Source: Sulfitobacter indolifex
GTDB lineage: Bacteria; Pseudomonadota; Alphaproteobacteria; Rhodobacterales; Rhodobacteraceae
Direction: 5' to 3'
Length of the DNA: 64,000 nt
Assembly: GCF_022788655.1 (NCBI RefSeq)
Contig: NZ_CP084956.1
Location: 1 to 64,000, forward strand
Below, piece after piece: positions 44,560-54,392 of the stretch (position 1 is the first letter of the stretch; the number at the start of each line of letters is the position of its first letter). The notes beneath the pieces were generated by a model that was not told the origin of the DNA, ran no database searches, and saw nothing but the letters and a program-made list of their open reading frames with translations. The translations under genes were made by a program, and so were the position numbers.

Positions 44560-45290
44560 GTCGCATCCTCCGACTGGTTTTGCCCAAAGTAGGCTTCCTT
44601 AAGCAGATCGCTTTCCGCAAAGCCTGCCGCATCGCCATCGCCGGCAACATGACCCCCGCGCAGCAACACCATGCGCCCGCCAACCCGGGCCGCGCGGGCC
44701 GAGCTCTGTTCAACGATGATCAGGGTCAAGCCGCGTTCGGCCTGCAGATTGACGAGCGTTTCATAGACCTGATCGACAATATTCGGAGCCAACCCAAGCG
44801 AAGGTTCATCCACCATCATCAGTTTGGGATTGGTCATCAAACCGCGCCCGATCGCCAACATCTGTTGCTGTCCGCCGGACAGTGCTCCGGCATTGGCATG
44901 CCGCCGCTCACCCAGGATAGGAAAGCTCTGGTAGATCCCGTCGATATCCGTTTCAATCGCCGCCTTGTCCTTCCGGATGCCCGTGCCCACACGCAGGTTT
45001 TCCTCGACTGTCAGCGTTCCGAAAACCTCGCGGCCTTCCGGAACCATAGTCAGACCCAAACGCGCTATCGCTTCGGGCGAGCGGCCATTCAGCACATCGC
45101 CGTCCACCTCAATGCGGCCATGGGTCGTGGCAACGGCTCCGCAAATCGCCTTGAGCAGAGAGGACTTGCCCGCCCCATTCGGCCCGGAGATGAACAGCCT
45201 CTCACCCTCTTGAACAGTAAAGGAAACATCCGACAGTGCAGGCACTTTGCCATACCGAACCGCGACATCGAAAACACCCAGCTTTGACAT
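44556..45290 (-). CDS. livF: Liv-type ABC transporter ATPase (LivF-like)
   Basis: This 244-residue ATPase has Walker A GPNGAGKSSLLKA, signature LSGGQQQMLAIGR, Walker B LMMVDEPSLGLAP and the H-loop region LTLIIVEQ. The ATG at 45290 shares one base with the livG stop (TGATG). Confidence 0.95.
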   Translation of the reverse strand: MSKLGVFDVAVRYGKVPALSDVSFTVQEGERLFISGPNGAGKSSLLKAICGAVATTHGRIEVDGDVLNGRSPEAIARLGLTMVPEGREVFGTLTVEENLRVGTGIRKDKAAIETDIDGIYQSFPILGERRHANAGALSGGQQQMLAIGRGLMTNPKLMMVDEPSLGLAPNIVDQVYETLVNLQAERGLTLIIVEQSSARAARVGGRMVLLRGGHVAGDGDAAGFAESDLLKEAYFGQNQSEDAT

Positions 45291-46030
45291 CACGCGTGCT
45301 CCATGTTTTCTGGCGCATGCTCTGCGCCCAGATAGGCTTCGCGTACCGCCTGGCTGGCCAGGATCTCGGTCTTGTCGCCCTCTTCGATGATCTTGCCCGC
45401 GTCCAGAACATAGACGTGGTTTGACAATGACAGGACAAGCCCGACGTTATGCTCGATCAACAGGACACCGCAGTTCAGCTCATCCGCGATCCGCCTGATG
45501 ATTTGTGCCAGATCATCCGCTTCGGTTTCGGACATGCCTGCGGCGGGTTCGTCCAGCAGCAGGTAATCGGGGGCAAACATCAGCGCACGCGCAATGCCGA
45601 CCCTGCGCTCGTCCGTATAGGGCAGCCCGGCTGCGGGCAGTTCGGCAAGATGCCCGGCCCCCATCCAGGACAACACGCGCAGCGCTTCGTCTTCGGAGGC
45701 GCGCCGCGAATGGCCAAGGCCCACCCCGGTCACTGCAAGATTGTCCAGTACATCCAGCCCGGAAAACAAGCGCCCGGCCTGGAACGTGCGCGCAAGACCC
45801 CGGCGGCGAATGTCATAGGGCGCTTTGGCGTTGATGTCCTGCCCATCCAGCATGACCGTGCCTGACGTGGGGTCCTGAAAGCCTGTGATGATGTTGACGC
45901 AGGTGGTTTTGCCTGCTCCGTTGGGGCCGATCAACCCGACAATTTCCGCCTTCTTTAGCGAAATCGTCACGTCATCCAGAGCCTTGAAGCCACCAAACGC
46001 AACGCTGATTGATTCCAGTTCCAATGACAA
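45290..46030 (-). CDS. livG: Liv-type ABC transporter ATPase (LivG-like)
   Basis: This 246-residue ATPase has Walker A GPNGAGKTTCVNI and a LivG insertion (LARTFQAGRLFSGLDVLDNL). Walker B is YLLLDEPAAGMSETE, followed by NCGVLLIEHN. The signature motif (TDERRVGIARAL) lacks the canonical LSGGQ but is typical of many LivG-like subunits. The open frame to 46198 runs into hyuB. A TTG at 46030 with AAGGAT upstream gives the normal length of about 250 residues. Confidence 0.92.
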   Translation of the reverse strand: MSLELESISVAFGGFKALDDVTISLKKAEIVGLIGPNGAGKTTCVNIITGFQDPTSGTVMLDGQDINAKAPYDIRRRGLARTFQAGRLFSGLDVLDNLAVTGVGLGHSRRASEDEALRVLSWMGAGHLAELPAAGLPYTDERRVGIARALMFAPDYLLLDEPAAGMSETEADDLAQIIRRIADELNCGVLLIEHNVGLVLSLSNHVYVLDAGKIIEEGDKTEILASQAVREAYLGAEHAPENMEHA

Positions 46031-46113
46031 AATCTTATCCTTCGCGTTCCTGTTCCGACCGTTGTGCGCCACAGCCGCCAACCGATGGCGGCTGTGGGTC
46101 CTGGTGATGCTCA

Positions 46114-48069
46114 CTAGGTCCAGTGCGCCACGCTGCGCCGCTCGAAACTCTCGCGGAACTGTTCGATCGTCTTGGGCAGCGGCTCGCCGGTTTCCCAATC
46201 CAGGATCACCGCATAGCGTCTCACGGCGTCCATCGCGTCGATCTCGCCTTTGCGATACATCTCGGCAACCTTTTCAGGATCAATGCGGGCCCAAGCCACG
46301 CGGTTTTCACGAATATGCGCCCGCAGTTTCTCGGTCTCGGCCTCATCGACCTCATATTCACACAAGTCCGCATCAATCTCTTTGATCACAACGCCATAGT
46401 CCAACGCGGCTCGTTTGATAGAGACATAGTCATCCACCACATCCGTCAGAACAGCCTCTGTCTTGCGTTCAAGTGGGTCGCCAAAGCCGCCGCCCCCCGC
46501 GGTCGGGCGCGCAAACTCATCTCCCGAATACATCGGGAAGTCAGAGAAGACAGACCCAAGCCATTCGTGCGTGTCCGAGCCGGCGCGTTTGATGGTCAGA
46601 CCATGCGGCATGGAGGGCAAACCGCCATCAACACCCCAGACGACGGCGCGTTCGCGGTCGCAGACATAGGACATGACGGATTTTTCACTTTCCAGAAGCA
46701 GGGAGGTTTTCTGCACCCCTGTCCCTCCGCGCCATTTGCCCGGGCCTGCGCTGTCTTTTTTGATCTGAAATTCAAGCGTCCGGGTCGGGTTGACCCGCTC
46801 GTTGCCTTCGTTGGGCTGAGACATGAGCCCGGTTCCGAAGCAGGCTGTGGTGACGTCGCTGCCATCCTTACCGCGCCGTCCGCCCCAACCGCCGGGGAGC
46901 CATTCGTAGAACATGAATGTAGAGTCCTCCTCGCGCCGCTTGTCCGTGCCCCCCGCCAACAGGTATTCAAGGTTGAATGCACAGGCGATGGCGCGCTCCG
47001 GCATGATCTCCGACCACATCTCGAAAACCGAGTTCATGATCTTTTCAAACGGCATCAGGAAGCCGGTGACCGCCGTGGGCCACTGGGCACTGACCACCGA
47101 ATTTTCCGGCGCAGCGACAGAGAGCATCCGATAGAAGCCGGAGTTCAACGGCAGGTCAGGAAAGAAGGTCTTCATCCCCGCGACGACAGCCGAGAATGTG
47201 GCTCCCGGCGCGGAATTGTACATCGAACCAATCGTCGGGTGGCTGCCTTCGAAATCGTAGTGAATCTGATCACCCTTGATTGTCATCTTGATGTGGATCG
47301 GGATCATCCCCTCGCCACCTGACGGGTCCCGGTCGATGTAGTCGACGGATTTCCATGTGCCGTCGGGCAGCGCCGCAATACGCTGGCGCACGGCGCGTTC
47401 AACGTAGTCCTGCACCTCGTTCATGCCCTGCTTGACCTGCTCGCGCCCGTACTTTCGCACCAGCCGCAGGATTTCACGTTCGGCCACCTGCGTGGCCTGT
47501 GCCTGGCTGTGGATGTCACCGATAATCGACGCGGGGTCGCGTGTGTTGTTTGCGATCAGGTTGGCAACGTCGGAACAAAAATCGCCGGCACGGAATAGCC
47601 GGACAGGTGTGATCCGAACCGCCTCGCGGAACATGTCTTTCGCCGTCACATCAAACGAACCGGGCACAGAGCCACCCAGATCAGACCAGTGCCCGTTTGA
47701 CTGCGAAAACCCGATCAGCTCGTCTTCATCAAAGATCGGCCGCACCAGACGGACATCGCTGAAGTGCGTGCCACCTGCGTAAGGATCGTTGATCGCGTAG
47801 ATATCGCCGGGCATCATGTCGCCCTTGAAGACGCGAATAACGTCTTTGCAGGTAAAGTGCAGCGTGCCGACGTGCACCGCGATGTCATCGTTGCCCTGCG
47901 CAACCGAATTGCCTTCGGCATCATGCAGCGCGTTAGAAAAGTCTCGGTTGTAGATCACAAAGGAGTAACAGGTGCGCAGCATCTGCTCGGCCATCTGGTC
48001 AACGGATGTGATGAAGGAGTTCTTGAGAACTTCAAACGTGACGGGATCTAGGGCTTTTGAATCACTCAT
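46114..48069 (-). CDS. hyuB: Hydantoinase B / oxoprolinase-type beta subunit
   Basis: HyuB proteins partner HyuA in ATP-dependent amide-ring hydrolases (N-methylhydantoinase, 5-oxoprolinase, caprolactamase). The 651 residues show the family blocks AEQMLRTCYSFVIYNRDFSN, HVGTLHFTCKD, GDIYAINDPYAGGTHFSDV and, near the end, the GGGFGDPLER loop. It follows hyuA by four bases and precedes livG by about 80. The context of an ABC importer and an aminotransferase suits uptake and opening of a lactam or hydantoin. The exact substrate is unknown. Confidence 0.93.
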   Translation of the reverse strand: MSDSKALDPVTFEVLKNSFITSVDQMAEQMLRTCYSFVIYNRDFSNALHDAEGNSVAQGNDDIAVHVGTLHFTCKDVIRVFKGDMMPGDIYAINDPYAGGTHFSDVRLVRPIFDEDELIGFSQSNGHWSDLGGSVPGSFDVTAKDMFREAVRITPVRLFRAGDFCSDVANLIANNTRDPASIIGDIHSQAQATQVAEREILRLVRKYGREQVKQGMNEVQDYVERAVRQRIAALPDGTWKSVDYIDRDPSGGEGMIPIHIKMTIKGDQIHYDFEGSHPTIGSMYNSAPGATFSAVVAGMKTFFPDLPLNSGFYRMLSVAAPENSVVSAQWPTAVTGFLMPFEKIMNSVFEMWSEIMPERAIACAFNLEYLLAGGTDKRREEDSTFMFYEWLPGGWGGRRGKDGSDVTTACFGTGLMSQPNEGNERVNPTRTLEFQIKKDSAGPGKWRGGTGVQKTSLLLESEKSVMSYVCDRERAVVWGVDGGLPSMPHGLTIKRAGSDTHEWLGSVFSDFPMYSGDEFARPTAGGGGFGDPLERKTEAVLTDVVDDYVSIKRAALDYGVVIKEIDADLCEYEVDEAETEKLRAHIRENRVAWARIDPEKVAEMYRKGEIDAMDAVRRYAVILDWETGEPLPKTIEQFRESFERRSVAHWT

Positions 48070-48073
48070 AGTA

Positions 48074-50101
48074 TTACTCCTGCACTCGGATGAGAATGTT
48101 CATGTATTGATCGACTTCAGCAGTCGTGTTCGGCGGAATTACGGTGGTTGAATCGAACTGCTCGACAATGGCGGGGCCATCAAAGGTCGCACCGGCGGTC
48201 AGGTTTTCACGCTCGAAAATCATCGCCGTGTGGGCCTTGCCGTCAAACCAGACATCGCGTGTCTTGTCGGTCTTGGGCTTGTTCTTCCTCACCTCGTGCT
48301 TTTGCAGCTCGGCCTTGGGAACCATACCCGTCGCCGTCAGCCCCACACGGAAGATCGACACCGGTGCGTCATCCCGGCGGAAGTTGAATTCGCGCTGGTG
48401 TTCGCTGTGGAACCCGTCGATCAAGGCCTCAATATCGGTGACCTTGGACGGCGCAGATACTGCCAAGGCACGCCATTGGCCCTGATACATCATCTCGACC
48501 GTGCGCTGCATGACAATGTCCTTGGGCGCTACGCCTTCGTGCTTCAAACGATCAGCGGCCATGGCCTCCAGCCGCTCGAAGGCGGCCTCCAAATCCTCCG
48601 GCTTGGTATCAGCCGCAGCAGCCATGAAGCTGTCTGAGAAGTCGTGCTGGATATCGACCAGCAGGCAACCCAGAGCCGATGTCACACCCGGATTGGGCGG
48701 GATAATGACAGTCGGGATCGACAACTCCTTGGCAATTGCCGCACCATGCAACGCCCCGGCTCCGCCAAACGCCACAAGCGCGAAGTCCCGTGGGTCATAA
48801 CCTCGGCTAATCGACAGCAAACGCACCGCATTGGCCATATTTGCGTTTGCAACCGCAACCACGGCTTCGGCGGCTTCGTGCAGCTCCATTCCGAAAGGCT
48901 CGGCCACAGTCTCTCTGACCGACGCTTCGGCCAGGGCGGGATCAAGGGTAATCTTGCCCCCCGCGAGCGATGTGCCAAGGCGGCCCAGCACAACATTGGC
49001 GTCCGTGTTTGTGGCCACTTCATTGCCGTTCTTGTAGCAGGCAGGCCCAGGGAAGGCGCCCGCAGATTGCGGTCCGTTGCGCAGTGACCCGCCTTCGTCT
49101 TTCCACGCCAGAGATCCGCCGCCCGCACCAATGGTCAGCACTTCGATCGACGGGAACCGGATCGGATAGCCATATTCGATATACCAGTCTTTGGTGACAC
49201 GCGACTTGCCTTCATACACCAAGGATACGTCCGTGCTGGTCCCGCCCATGTCAAAACCGATAGAATTGTCAAACCCGCAAAGGTTGCCAATAAAGCGGCT
49301 GGCAATCGCGCCCGCGGCAATGCCCGACCCTGCCAGACGCGCGGCAAAGTCTTTAACGCTGGCCGGGGTCATCACGCCGCCGCCCGTGTGCAGCAACAGC
49401 AGATCGCGTTCGTAGCCGCCGTCAGCCAGCTTACCCTCAAGGCGCGCTACATAATCAACGACCGAAGGCGACACGACCGCGTTTGCCATCGTTGTCGAGA
49501 AACGCTCGTGCTCAAAAATCTCCGGCAGGACCTGTGAAGAGATCGACACCGGCACATCCGGCATCACACTCAGCAGAATGTCTCGCATCCGCTCTTCATT
49601 GGCCCCATTGGTGTAAGAGTTCATAAAGCAGACAGCAACAGAGGCGACTTTGCGCTTCTTCAAAACATGCGCGATGCGCAGCGCTTCTTTTTCGTCCAGC
49701 TTTTCCAGAACCGTGCCGTTCGCGTCGACGCATTCACGGACGGTCAGACGGTCCCGACGCGGGATGTAGGGCTTGGCCACATCTTTGTAGGTGTCCCACA
49801 GATCCTCCTTGTTGGCCCGGCGGATTTCGACCACGTCGCGGAACCCTTCGGTGCAGATCATCGCAGAGCGCGCCAAATTACGTGTGATCAGCGCGTTTGT
49901 TGCCACGGTTGTCCCGTGCGAAAACATCGACACCTCGCTGAGGTCGATGCCGCCCTGATCAATCCCGTTGAGAATGGCAACCATCGGGTCATCCGGTGTC
50001 GATGACGTCTTTTCGATGCGGATCGCACCCGTTGTTTCGTCCATAATGACGACGTCGGTAAACGTCCCACCCACATCTACGGCAACTCTTGTGTTCTTCA
50101 T
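48074..50101 (-). CDS. hyuA: Hydantoinase A / oxoprolinase-type alpha subunit
   Basis: HyuA carries the ATPase (ASKHA-fold) activity that phosphorylates the amide before hydrolysis. The 675 residues show the phosphate loop VDVGGTFTDVVIMDETTG and FSHGTTVATNALITRNLA. The second nucleotide motif is FDMGGTSTDVSLVYEG. The ATG at 50101 (MKNTRVAVD) follows AAGGA at normal spacing, with a further in-frame ATG at 50116. It probably heads the hyuA-hyuB-livGFHMJ operon. Confidence 0.94.
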   Translation of the reverse strand: MKNTRVAVDVGGTFTDVVIMDETTGAIRIEKTSSTPDDPMVAILNGIDQGGIDLSEVSMFSHGTTVATNALITRNLARSAMICTEGFRDVVEIRRANKEDLWDTYKDVAKPYIPRRDRLTVRECVDANGTVLEKLDEKEALRIAHVLKKRKVASVAVCFMNSYTNGANEERMRDILLSVMPDVPVSISSQVLPEIFEHERFSTTMANAVVSPSVVDYVARLEGKLADGGYERDLLLLHTGGGVMTPASVKDFAARLAGSGIAAGAIASRFIGNLCGFDNSIGFDMGGTSTDVSLVYEGKSRVTKDWYIEYGYPIRFPSIEVLTIGAGGGSLAWKDEGGSLRNGPQSAGAFPGPACYKNGNEVATNTDANVVLGRLGTSLAGGKITLDPALAEASVRETVAEPFGMELHEAAEAVVAVANANMANAVRLLSISRGYDPRDFALVAFGGAGALHGAAIAKELSIPTVIIPPNPGVTSALGCLLVDIQHDFSDSFMAAAADTKPEDLEAAFERLEAMAADRLKHEGVAPKDIVMQRTVEMMYQGQWRALAVSAPSKVTDIEALIDGFHSEHQREFNFRRDDAPVSIFRVGLTATGMVPKAELQKHEVRKNKPKTDKTRDVWFDGKAHTAMIFERENLTAGATFDGPAIVEQFDSTTVIPPNTTAEVDQYMNILIRVQE

Positions 50102-50188
50102 GTCTACATCCTTCAAAAGACAACAGGGAATCAGGAAGGCGCCGGCGAAAGCCGACCCTACTTGGGGGTTTTCGGTTTTAGCTAAGGG

Positions 50189-51151
50189 TTACGGAGGGGC
50201 CGTCTTCTGGCCTTGCTGCGCGGCTTTGCGCGTTTCGGTCGGTGTGCAGCCGAACTGCGCACGATAGGCTTTGTTAAACTGGGATTGATCCGAAAACCCC
50301 CACCGATGGGCTATCTCGGCAATTGTGATGGGCCCTACGACGCTCAGGTCCTCGCGCGCGCGCACCAGACGCTTTTCGCGGATGAACCCGGAAACCGACC
50401 TGCCCGACTCCGAGAACAGTTGTTGCAGATAGCGCTGCGACACATTGCAGGCCTCTGCCACAAGACTTGAGGAGAGATTCTCATTGAAGAGGTTGTTGCG
50501 GATAAACTGTTCTGCGCGGTACAGATGTGCTGCGCGGATTGTCGAGGTTTCGCTGTCCAGCACACGGTCATCTTTGCGGATTGAGAGGCACAGCAGATCA
50601 AGGATGTGCTTGCCAGCGGCCGCGCGCGCCTGCTCATCAAGCAAATCGACGTGCAGCGCCGTTGTCTTGACGGTATCCAGAAAATAACTGGCCACGCCGG
50701 CTGTGCCATCAAAACTCAGCGCGCCCAAACGGTCTGTTGGGCCGATGCGGGCCCGCACGCTTTCGGAAGACACCTTCAGCACCAACAGCTCGTTCGTCTG
50801 TTCATGCCAGAACTCGTAGGGCAAATCGCCCCGTTCTACCAGAAACTCGCCCGGTGAACATTTCGCCTGGCGGGCATTCTGGTCAAAGCCGACCGTCCCC
50901 AATCTTGGAATGGTAATCAGCAGACTGCTTTCAACTTCGTCCAGAAAGTGCCGCTTGTGCCTTTTGTAGAGAATGCCATCGCAACGCATCTGCGACAGAC
51001 CGACGATACCGAGGTTCCAAGTATTGAGATCACCTGAAAAGGACTGGTCATCCGCCATCGTGGTCTCTAGGGGAAAGAACGTATCTGAGACAGCCGCCTG
51101 CCACTGGGTGGCAGTCATGAGCTTGTTTGCAGTTTTGTCCTTCTGATTCAT
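50189..51151 (-). CDS. AraC-family regulator
   Basis: This 320-residue regulator has an AraC-binding-domain-like N-terminal part of the FeaR type (GDLPYEFWHEQTNELLVLKV). The C-terminal double helix-turn-helix covers about residues 215-310 (SSSLVAEACNVSQRYLQQLF, then ITIAEIAHRWGFSDQSQFNK). It sits between the divergent aminotransferase and the hyuAB-liv genes, so it probably activates both in response to the substrate or a product. Such regulators commonly control amine and amide catabolism. Confidence 0.9.
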   Translation of the reverse strand: MNQKDKTANKLMTATQWQAAVSDTFFPLETTMADDQSFSGDLNTWNLGIVGLSQMRCDGILYKRHKRHFLDEVESSLLITIPRLGTVGFDQNARQAKCSPGEFLVERGDLPYEFWHEQTNELLVLKVSSESVRARIGPTDRLGALSFDGTAGVASYFLDTVKTTALHVDLLDEQARAAAGKHILDLLCLSIRKDDRVLDSETSTIRAAHLYRAEQFIRNNLFNENLSSSLVAEACNVSQRYLQQLFSESGRSVSGFIREKRLVRAREDLSVVGPITIAEIAHRWGFSDQSQFNKAYRAQFGCTPTETRKAAQQGQKTAPP

Positions 51152-51693
51152 CTAACGTCCCCAAAACACAAATGGCGAAAACACAACTGTCTCATGTGTT
51201 AAAATGATCGTAGCACCGTTCCGGCCAACCACTTTGGCAAAAAACGCACAAACTCTTGTGTCACGTGTCAATTCGCGCACTTGCGATTCTTTCATCGGGC
51301 CCAGAAAGGCCCTGGAAAATCCTAAATATCTAACTAAAACATATTTTTACCAACCATTTGCAGCGCGAGAACACCGCCAAATCGGGTCTTGGTTTTGTGA
51401 AACGGAAAGCTGCGAAGGCAACAACCTGAGCGGGATTGGGCCGCATTTTCCCCAAGATTCACGGCCGCTGCGCTTCAAAAAAACGAAGCATCCAAACAGA
51501 ATCACAGGATGGAAGTGTCCTCAAACCACGACCGAAATCCCGGCGGGCGTTTCTGCTTCAAATGGGCGGCCTCGCTGGCCCGCAGACAGGATGCTCGGAA
51601 CAAAACTGCTTGCTAAAAGCAAGAAAGCGGCGATAGCACTGAGGGCAAATCGCGGCCCCCTGCCGCGTGAAAAACGCCAACTTACAAGAAGTG
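51152..51693. other. Divergent control region between AraC regulator and aminotransferase
   Basis: These 540 bases hold no convincing gene. They must contain the two divergent promoters and the AraC sites, but I cannot pick out a clear direct repeat. Confidence 0.4.
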
Positions 51694-53076
51694 ATGCCTG
51701 CCATGGATGTGCGACCAAATTCAGACGAAGCCCGTGATATCGCTTATCATTTTCACAGCTATACCAATGCCGAAGCGCATGAAAAAATTGGTCCGCTGAT
51801 CATTGAATCAGGCGAGGGAATCCACGTCACCGACTCAAACGGCAACCGCTATATCGAGGGCATGTCCGGCCTTTGGAGCGTGGCAGTCGGGTTCAACGAA
51901 CAACGCCTTGTGGATGTCGCCAGCCGGCAAATGCAAAAGCTGCCTTACTACCACAACTTCTCGCACCGCTCGCATGGTCCGGCGATTGATCTTGCTGAAA
52001 AGCTGATCGAAATAGCCCCCGTGCCAATGAGCAAGGTTTTCTATACCAACTCGGGCTCCGAGGCGAACGATACGATCGTCAAGATGGTCTGGTATCGCTC
52101 GAACGCGCTCGGCAAGCCCGAGAAAAAGAAGATCATCTCGCGCCTGCGCGGCTATCACGGCGTGACAGTCGCAGCCGCGTCGATGACGGGTCTGCCCTAT
52201 AACCACAAGTCCTTCGATCTGCCGATGGAGGGCATCTTGCACACCACTTGCCCGCACTACTGGCGCGAAGGTCAGGACGGCGAAAGCGAAGAAGCTTTTG
52301 CGTCACGCTGTGCCCAAGATCTTGATGATATGATCCAATCAGAGGGCCCCGAAACTGTAGCCGCATTCATCGCCGAGCCTGTCATGGGCGCGGGCGGTGT
52401 TGTTGTTCCTCCGGCGACCTACTGGGAGAAAATCCAAGCGGTTCTGGCGAAATACGATATCCTTCTTATCGCAGATGAAGTGATTTGCGGTTTTGGCCGC
52501 ACGGGCAACATGTTTGGCTCTACAACCTTTGACATAAAGCCCGACATTCTCACCATGTCCAAGCAGATCACCTCCAGCTATTTCCCCTTTTCGGCTTTCA
52601 TGATCAACGATCGGGTCTATCAGCCAATCGCCGACGAAAGCGGGCGCATCGGTGTTCTGGGGCATGGCTATACGGGCGGTGGCCACCCCGTCGGCGCAGC
52701 CGTAGCGCTGGAAAACATCAAGATTATCGAAGAGCGCGATCTTGTGGCCAATGCCGCCGAACGCGGTGCAGAATTGCAAGCTGGATTGACCGACCTGACG
52801 TCCCACCCTCTCGTTGGAGAGGCACGTGGCATTGGCCTCATAGGCGCACTTGAATTGATCGCCCCAGAGGGTAAATCAGGCGATTTTGCCCCTGGAAAAC
52901 TCGGCGCCCAAATGAACGCAATCATGCTGCGCAACGGCCTCATCTCACGTAATATGACAGACGCGATGGCATTTTGTCCGCCATTGATAGTGGGCGCGAA
53001 TGACGTGCGAGAAATCATCCAGATCACAAAAAAGAGTCTGGAGGAACTGGCCGCAGACATAAACGGGGCCGCCTAG
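51694..53076 (+). CDS. Class III (omega) aminotransferase
   Basis: This PLP enzyme moves an amino group from a terminal amine or omega-amino acid to a keto acid. The 460 residues have FYTNSGSEANDTIVKMVW (phosphate-binding loop, about 116-133) and Asp261 in LLIADEVICGFG. The catalytic lysine is Lys290 in TMSKQITSSYFPF. The ATG at 51694 is one of three possible starts (GTG 51667, ATG 51703). It lies divergently from the hydantoinase/lactamase genes. If those open a lactam, this enzyme would deaminate the omega-amino acid released. Confidence 0.93.
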   Translation: MPAMDVRPNSDEARDIAYHFHSYTNAEAHEKIGPLIIESGEGIHVTDSNGNRYIEGMSGLWSVAVGFNEQRLVDVASRQMQKLPYYHNFSHRSHGPAIDLAEKLIEIAPVPMSKVFYTNSGSEANDTIVKMVWYRSNALGKPEKKKIISRLRGYHGVTVAAASMTGLPYNHKSFDLPMEGILHTTCPHYWREGQDGESEEAFASRCAQDLDDMIQSEGPETVAAFIAEPVMGAGGVVVPPATYWEKIQAVLAKYDILLIADEVICGFGRTGNMFGSTTFDIKPDILTMSKQITSSYFPFSAFMINDRVYQPIADESGRIGVLGHGYTGGGHPVGAAVALENIKIIEERDLVANAAERGAELQAGLTDLTSHPLVGEARGIGLIGALELIAPEGKSGDFAPGKLGAQMNAIMLRNGLISRNMTDAMAFCPPLIVGANDVREIIQITKKSLEELAADINGAA

Positions 53077-53334
53077 TCAGGGGAACGACAAGCCAGAACT
53101 CTTACCCTTTCCCATCCGGGAAAAACTTGGGTCGGCCTGTCTACACATTTTCCGGGTGGCGCCTGTCACGCGAGCTGATCTTTACAAATCTCGTTCAACC
53201 AAGAGCTTCTTCGGGTGAACCTTTGCTGAGCGGCTTTCAGACCGGCGAGACTCCGTTCTTGTTGACGGCCTCTTCGTTGCTTTGGTGCGTTGCGGCGGCG
53301 CGGGCCGAGCTGTGACGCGCAGGACGCGGACGAC
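53077..53334. other. Gap with hairpin
   Basis: A short hairpin (TTTCCC / GGGAAA, 53108-53123) follows the aminotransferase stop. The frame of the downstream toxin is open from 53266, after a TGA at 53263. A truncation junction of the original large exoprotein may lie in this interval. Confidence 0.4.
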
Positions 53335-53826
53335 ATGCGCGACGCGCTTCTGCATGAGGCGGCAGAGGCGCGCCGCTTGCCCTCTGATCCTGACTGGGAC
53401 GTCATCGAAAACTCCGGCCTCACCTGGGGCGGGCCGATCAGGGAGCAGGGTGGACCGTGGTAGGATCACCTGGAACGATTGGGCGGTTTGGGAGAGCGCA
53501 CGCCCGACAACTTCAAGACGTTCGATTTCTTCGACGAAGATCGAGGCCTTGCCACAAGCGCAAAGACGCTCGAAACCCGCGCGCCGGGATATGTGGACCG
53601 GCCCAGTCGTATTTTTGGTGCTTTGAAGCGTTACATCGACCAAATTGACCACTTCGAGTACGACAACAAGAAGGGCATTGAAATCAGCGCGGACGAAATC
53701 GACATCAAACGCCTGGAACTTGCCGTGCCCGACGGAACCACCCCGGAACAGTTTACTCAAATTCAACGTGCGATAGACTACGCTGAGAGTTTGGGGATCG
53801 ACGTAGAAGTGAGCCGTATCCGATGA
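53335..53826 (+). pseudogene. Orphan CdiA C-terminal tRNA-nuclease toxin, interrupted by an amber stop
   Basis: The frame encodes the C-terminal toxin module of contact-dependent inhibition exoproteins (CdiA_C family nuclease). Hallmarks are RTPDNFKTFDFFD, SAKTLETRAPGY, a YIDQIDHF helix and LAVPDGTTPEQFTQIQRAID. Upstream, MRDALLHEAAEARRLP and GGPIREQGGPW are in the same frame. They are followed by TAG at 53461-53463 and then DHLERLGGLG. Relatives read Trp-Glu-Asp there, so GAG to TAG is likely. The remaining thousands of residues of a CdiA protein are absent. Translation from 53479 would give only the rear 115 residues. Confidence 0.8.
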
Positions 53827-54392
53827 AAAAAGTCCTGACCACAGAAGAATGGATTGCGAAACGGCGTGCTGAAGCGGCGGAGCGAAAAAAGCGCTCCAAG
53901 CCTCCCAAAGAACGCAAAAGTGCCTTTGTTACGAGCTATCGCAAATTCACGGAAATCGCCTCACAAGCGGTGTATGGTAGCGCGCATTTGGACCCCAAGG
54001 GATATCATGAGTATCTACCGCCAGACCTAACTGCGCTCGAAATCGCTGGCCACGCGCGGGCCGCCCTTTTGGCCAGCCGGTTCATCACGCCAAAACATCC
54101 AGAGTGGGACGACGTCATCCGGATTCCGACAAAGGAAGAATTCAAGGCGTGGGAGGAAGCAGACAAGGCGCGCGCTGGTGTCAAGACTTTGAAAGCGCTG
54201 TTTAACGGTGCGGGCCATGTTTCGTTAACATTGCGGGACGGCAAGATCGCAATCAAGCCAACGCGCTATCGCGGACATGGCCATTGGGAGGGTATTCGCG
54301 GCCAAGAAGATACGGTCTTGCCGGAAGACGTGTCAGTCGAAGAGCTTGGCAGGGCTATTCTGGACGCACTGGACATAAGCCGCTCAGCGTAG
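53823..54392 (+). CDS. cdiI: CDI immunity protein
   Basis: This 189-residue protein is coupled to the toxin by an ATGA overlap, the standard toxin-immunity order. Its C-terminal half (HVSLTLRDGKIAIKPTRYRG, then LPEDVSVEELGRAILDALDI) resembles immunity proteins of contact-dependent growth inhibition systems. A lysine-rich N-terminus precedes it. The reading frame is intact although the toxin is broken. It could still protect the host against neighbours that use the same toxin. Confidence 0.8.
   Translation: MKKVLTTEEWIAKRRAEAAERKKRSKPPKERKSAFVTSYRKFTEIASQAVYGSAHLDPKGYHEYLPPDLTALEIAGHARAALLASRFITPKHPEWDDVIRIPTKEEFKAWEEADKARAGVKTLKALFNGAGHVSLTLRDGKIAIKPTRYRGHGHWEGIRGQEDTVLPEDVSVEELGRAILDALDISRSA

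Noticed and set aside
46123..47322. 399-codon plus-strand frame
   Set aside because: It is fully antisense to hyuB and has no recognisable domain.
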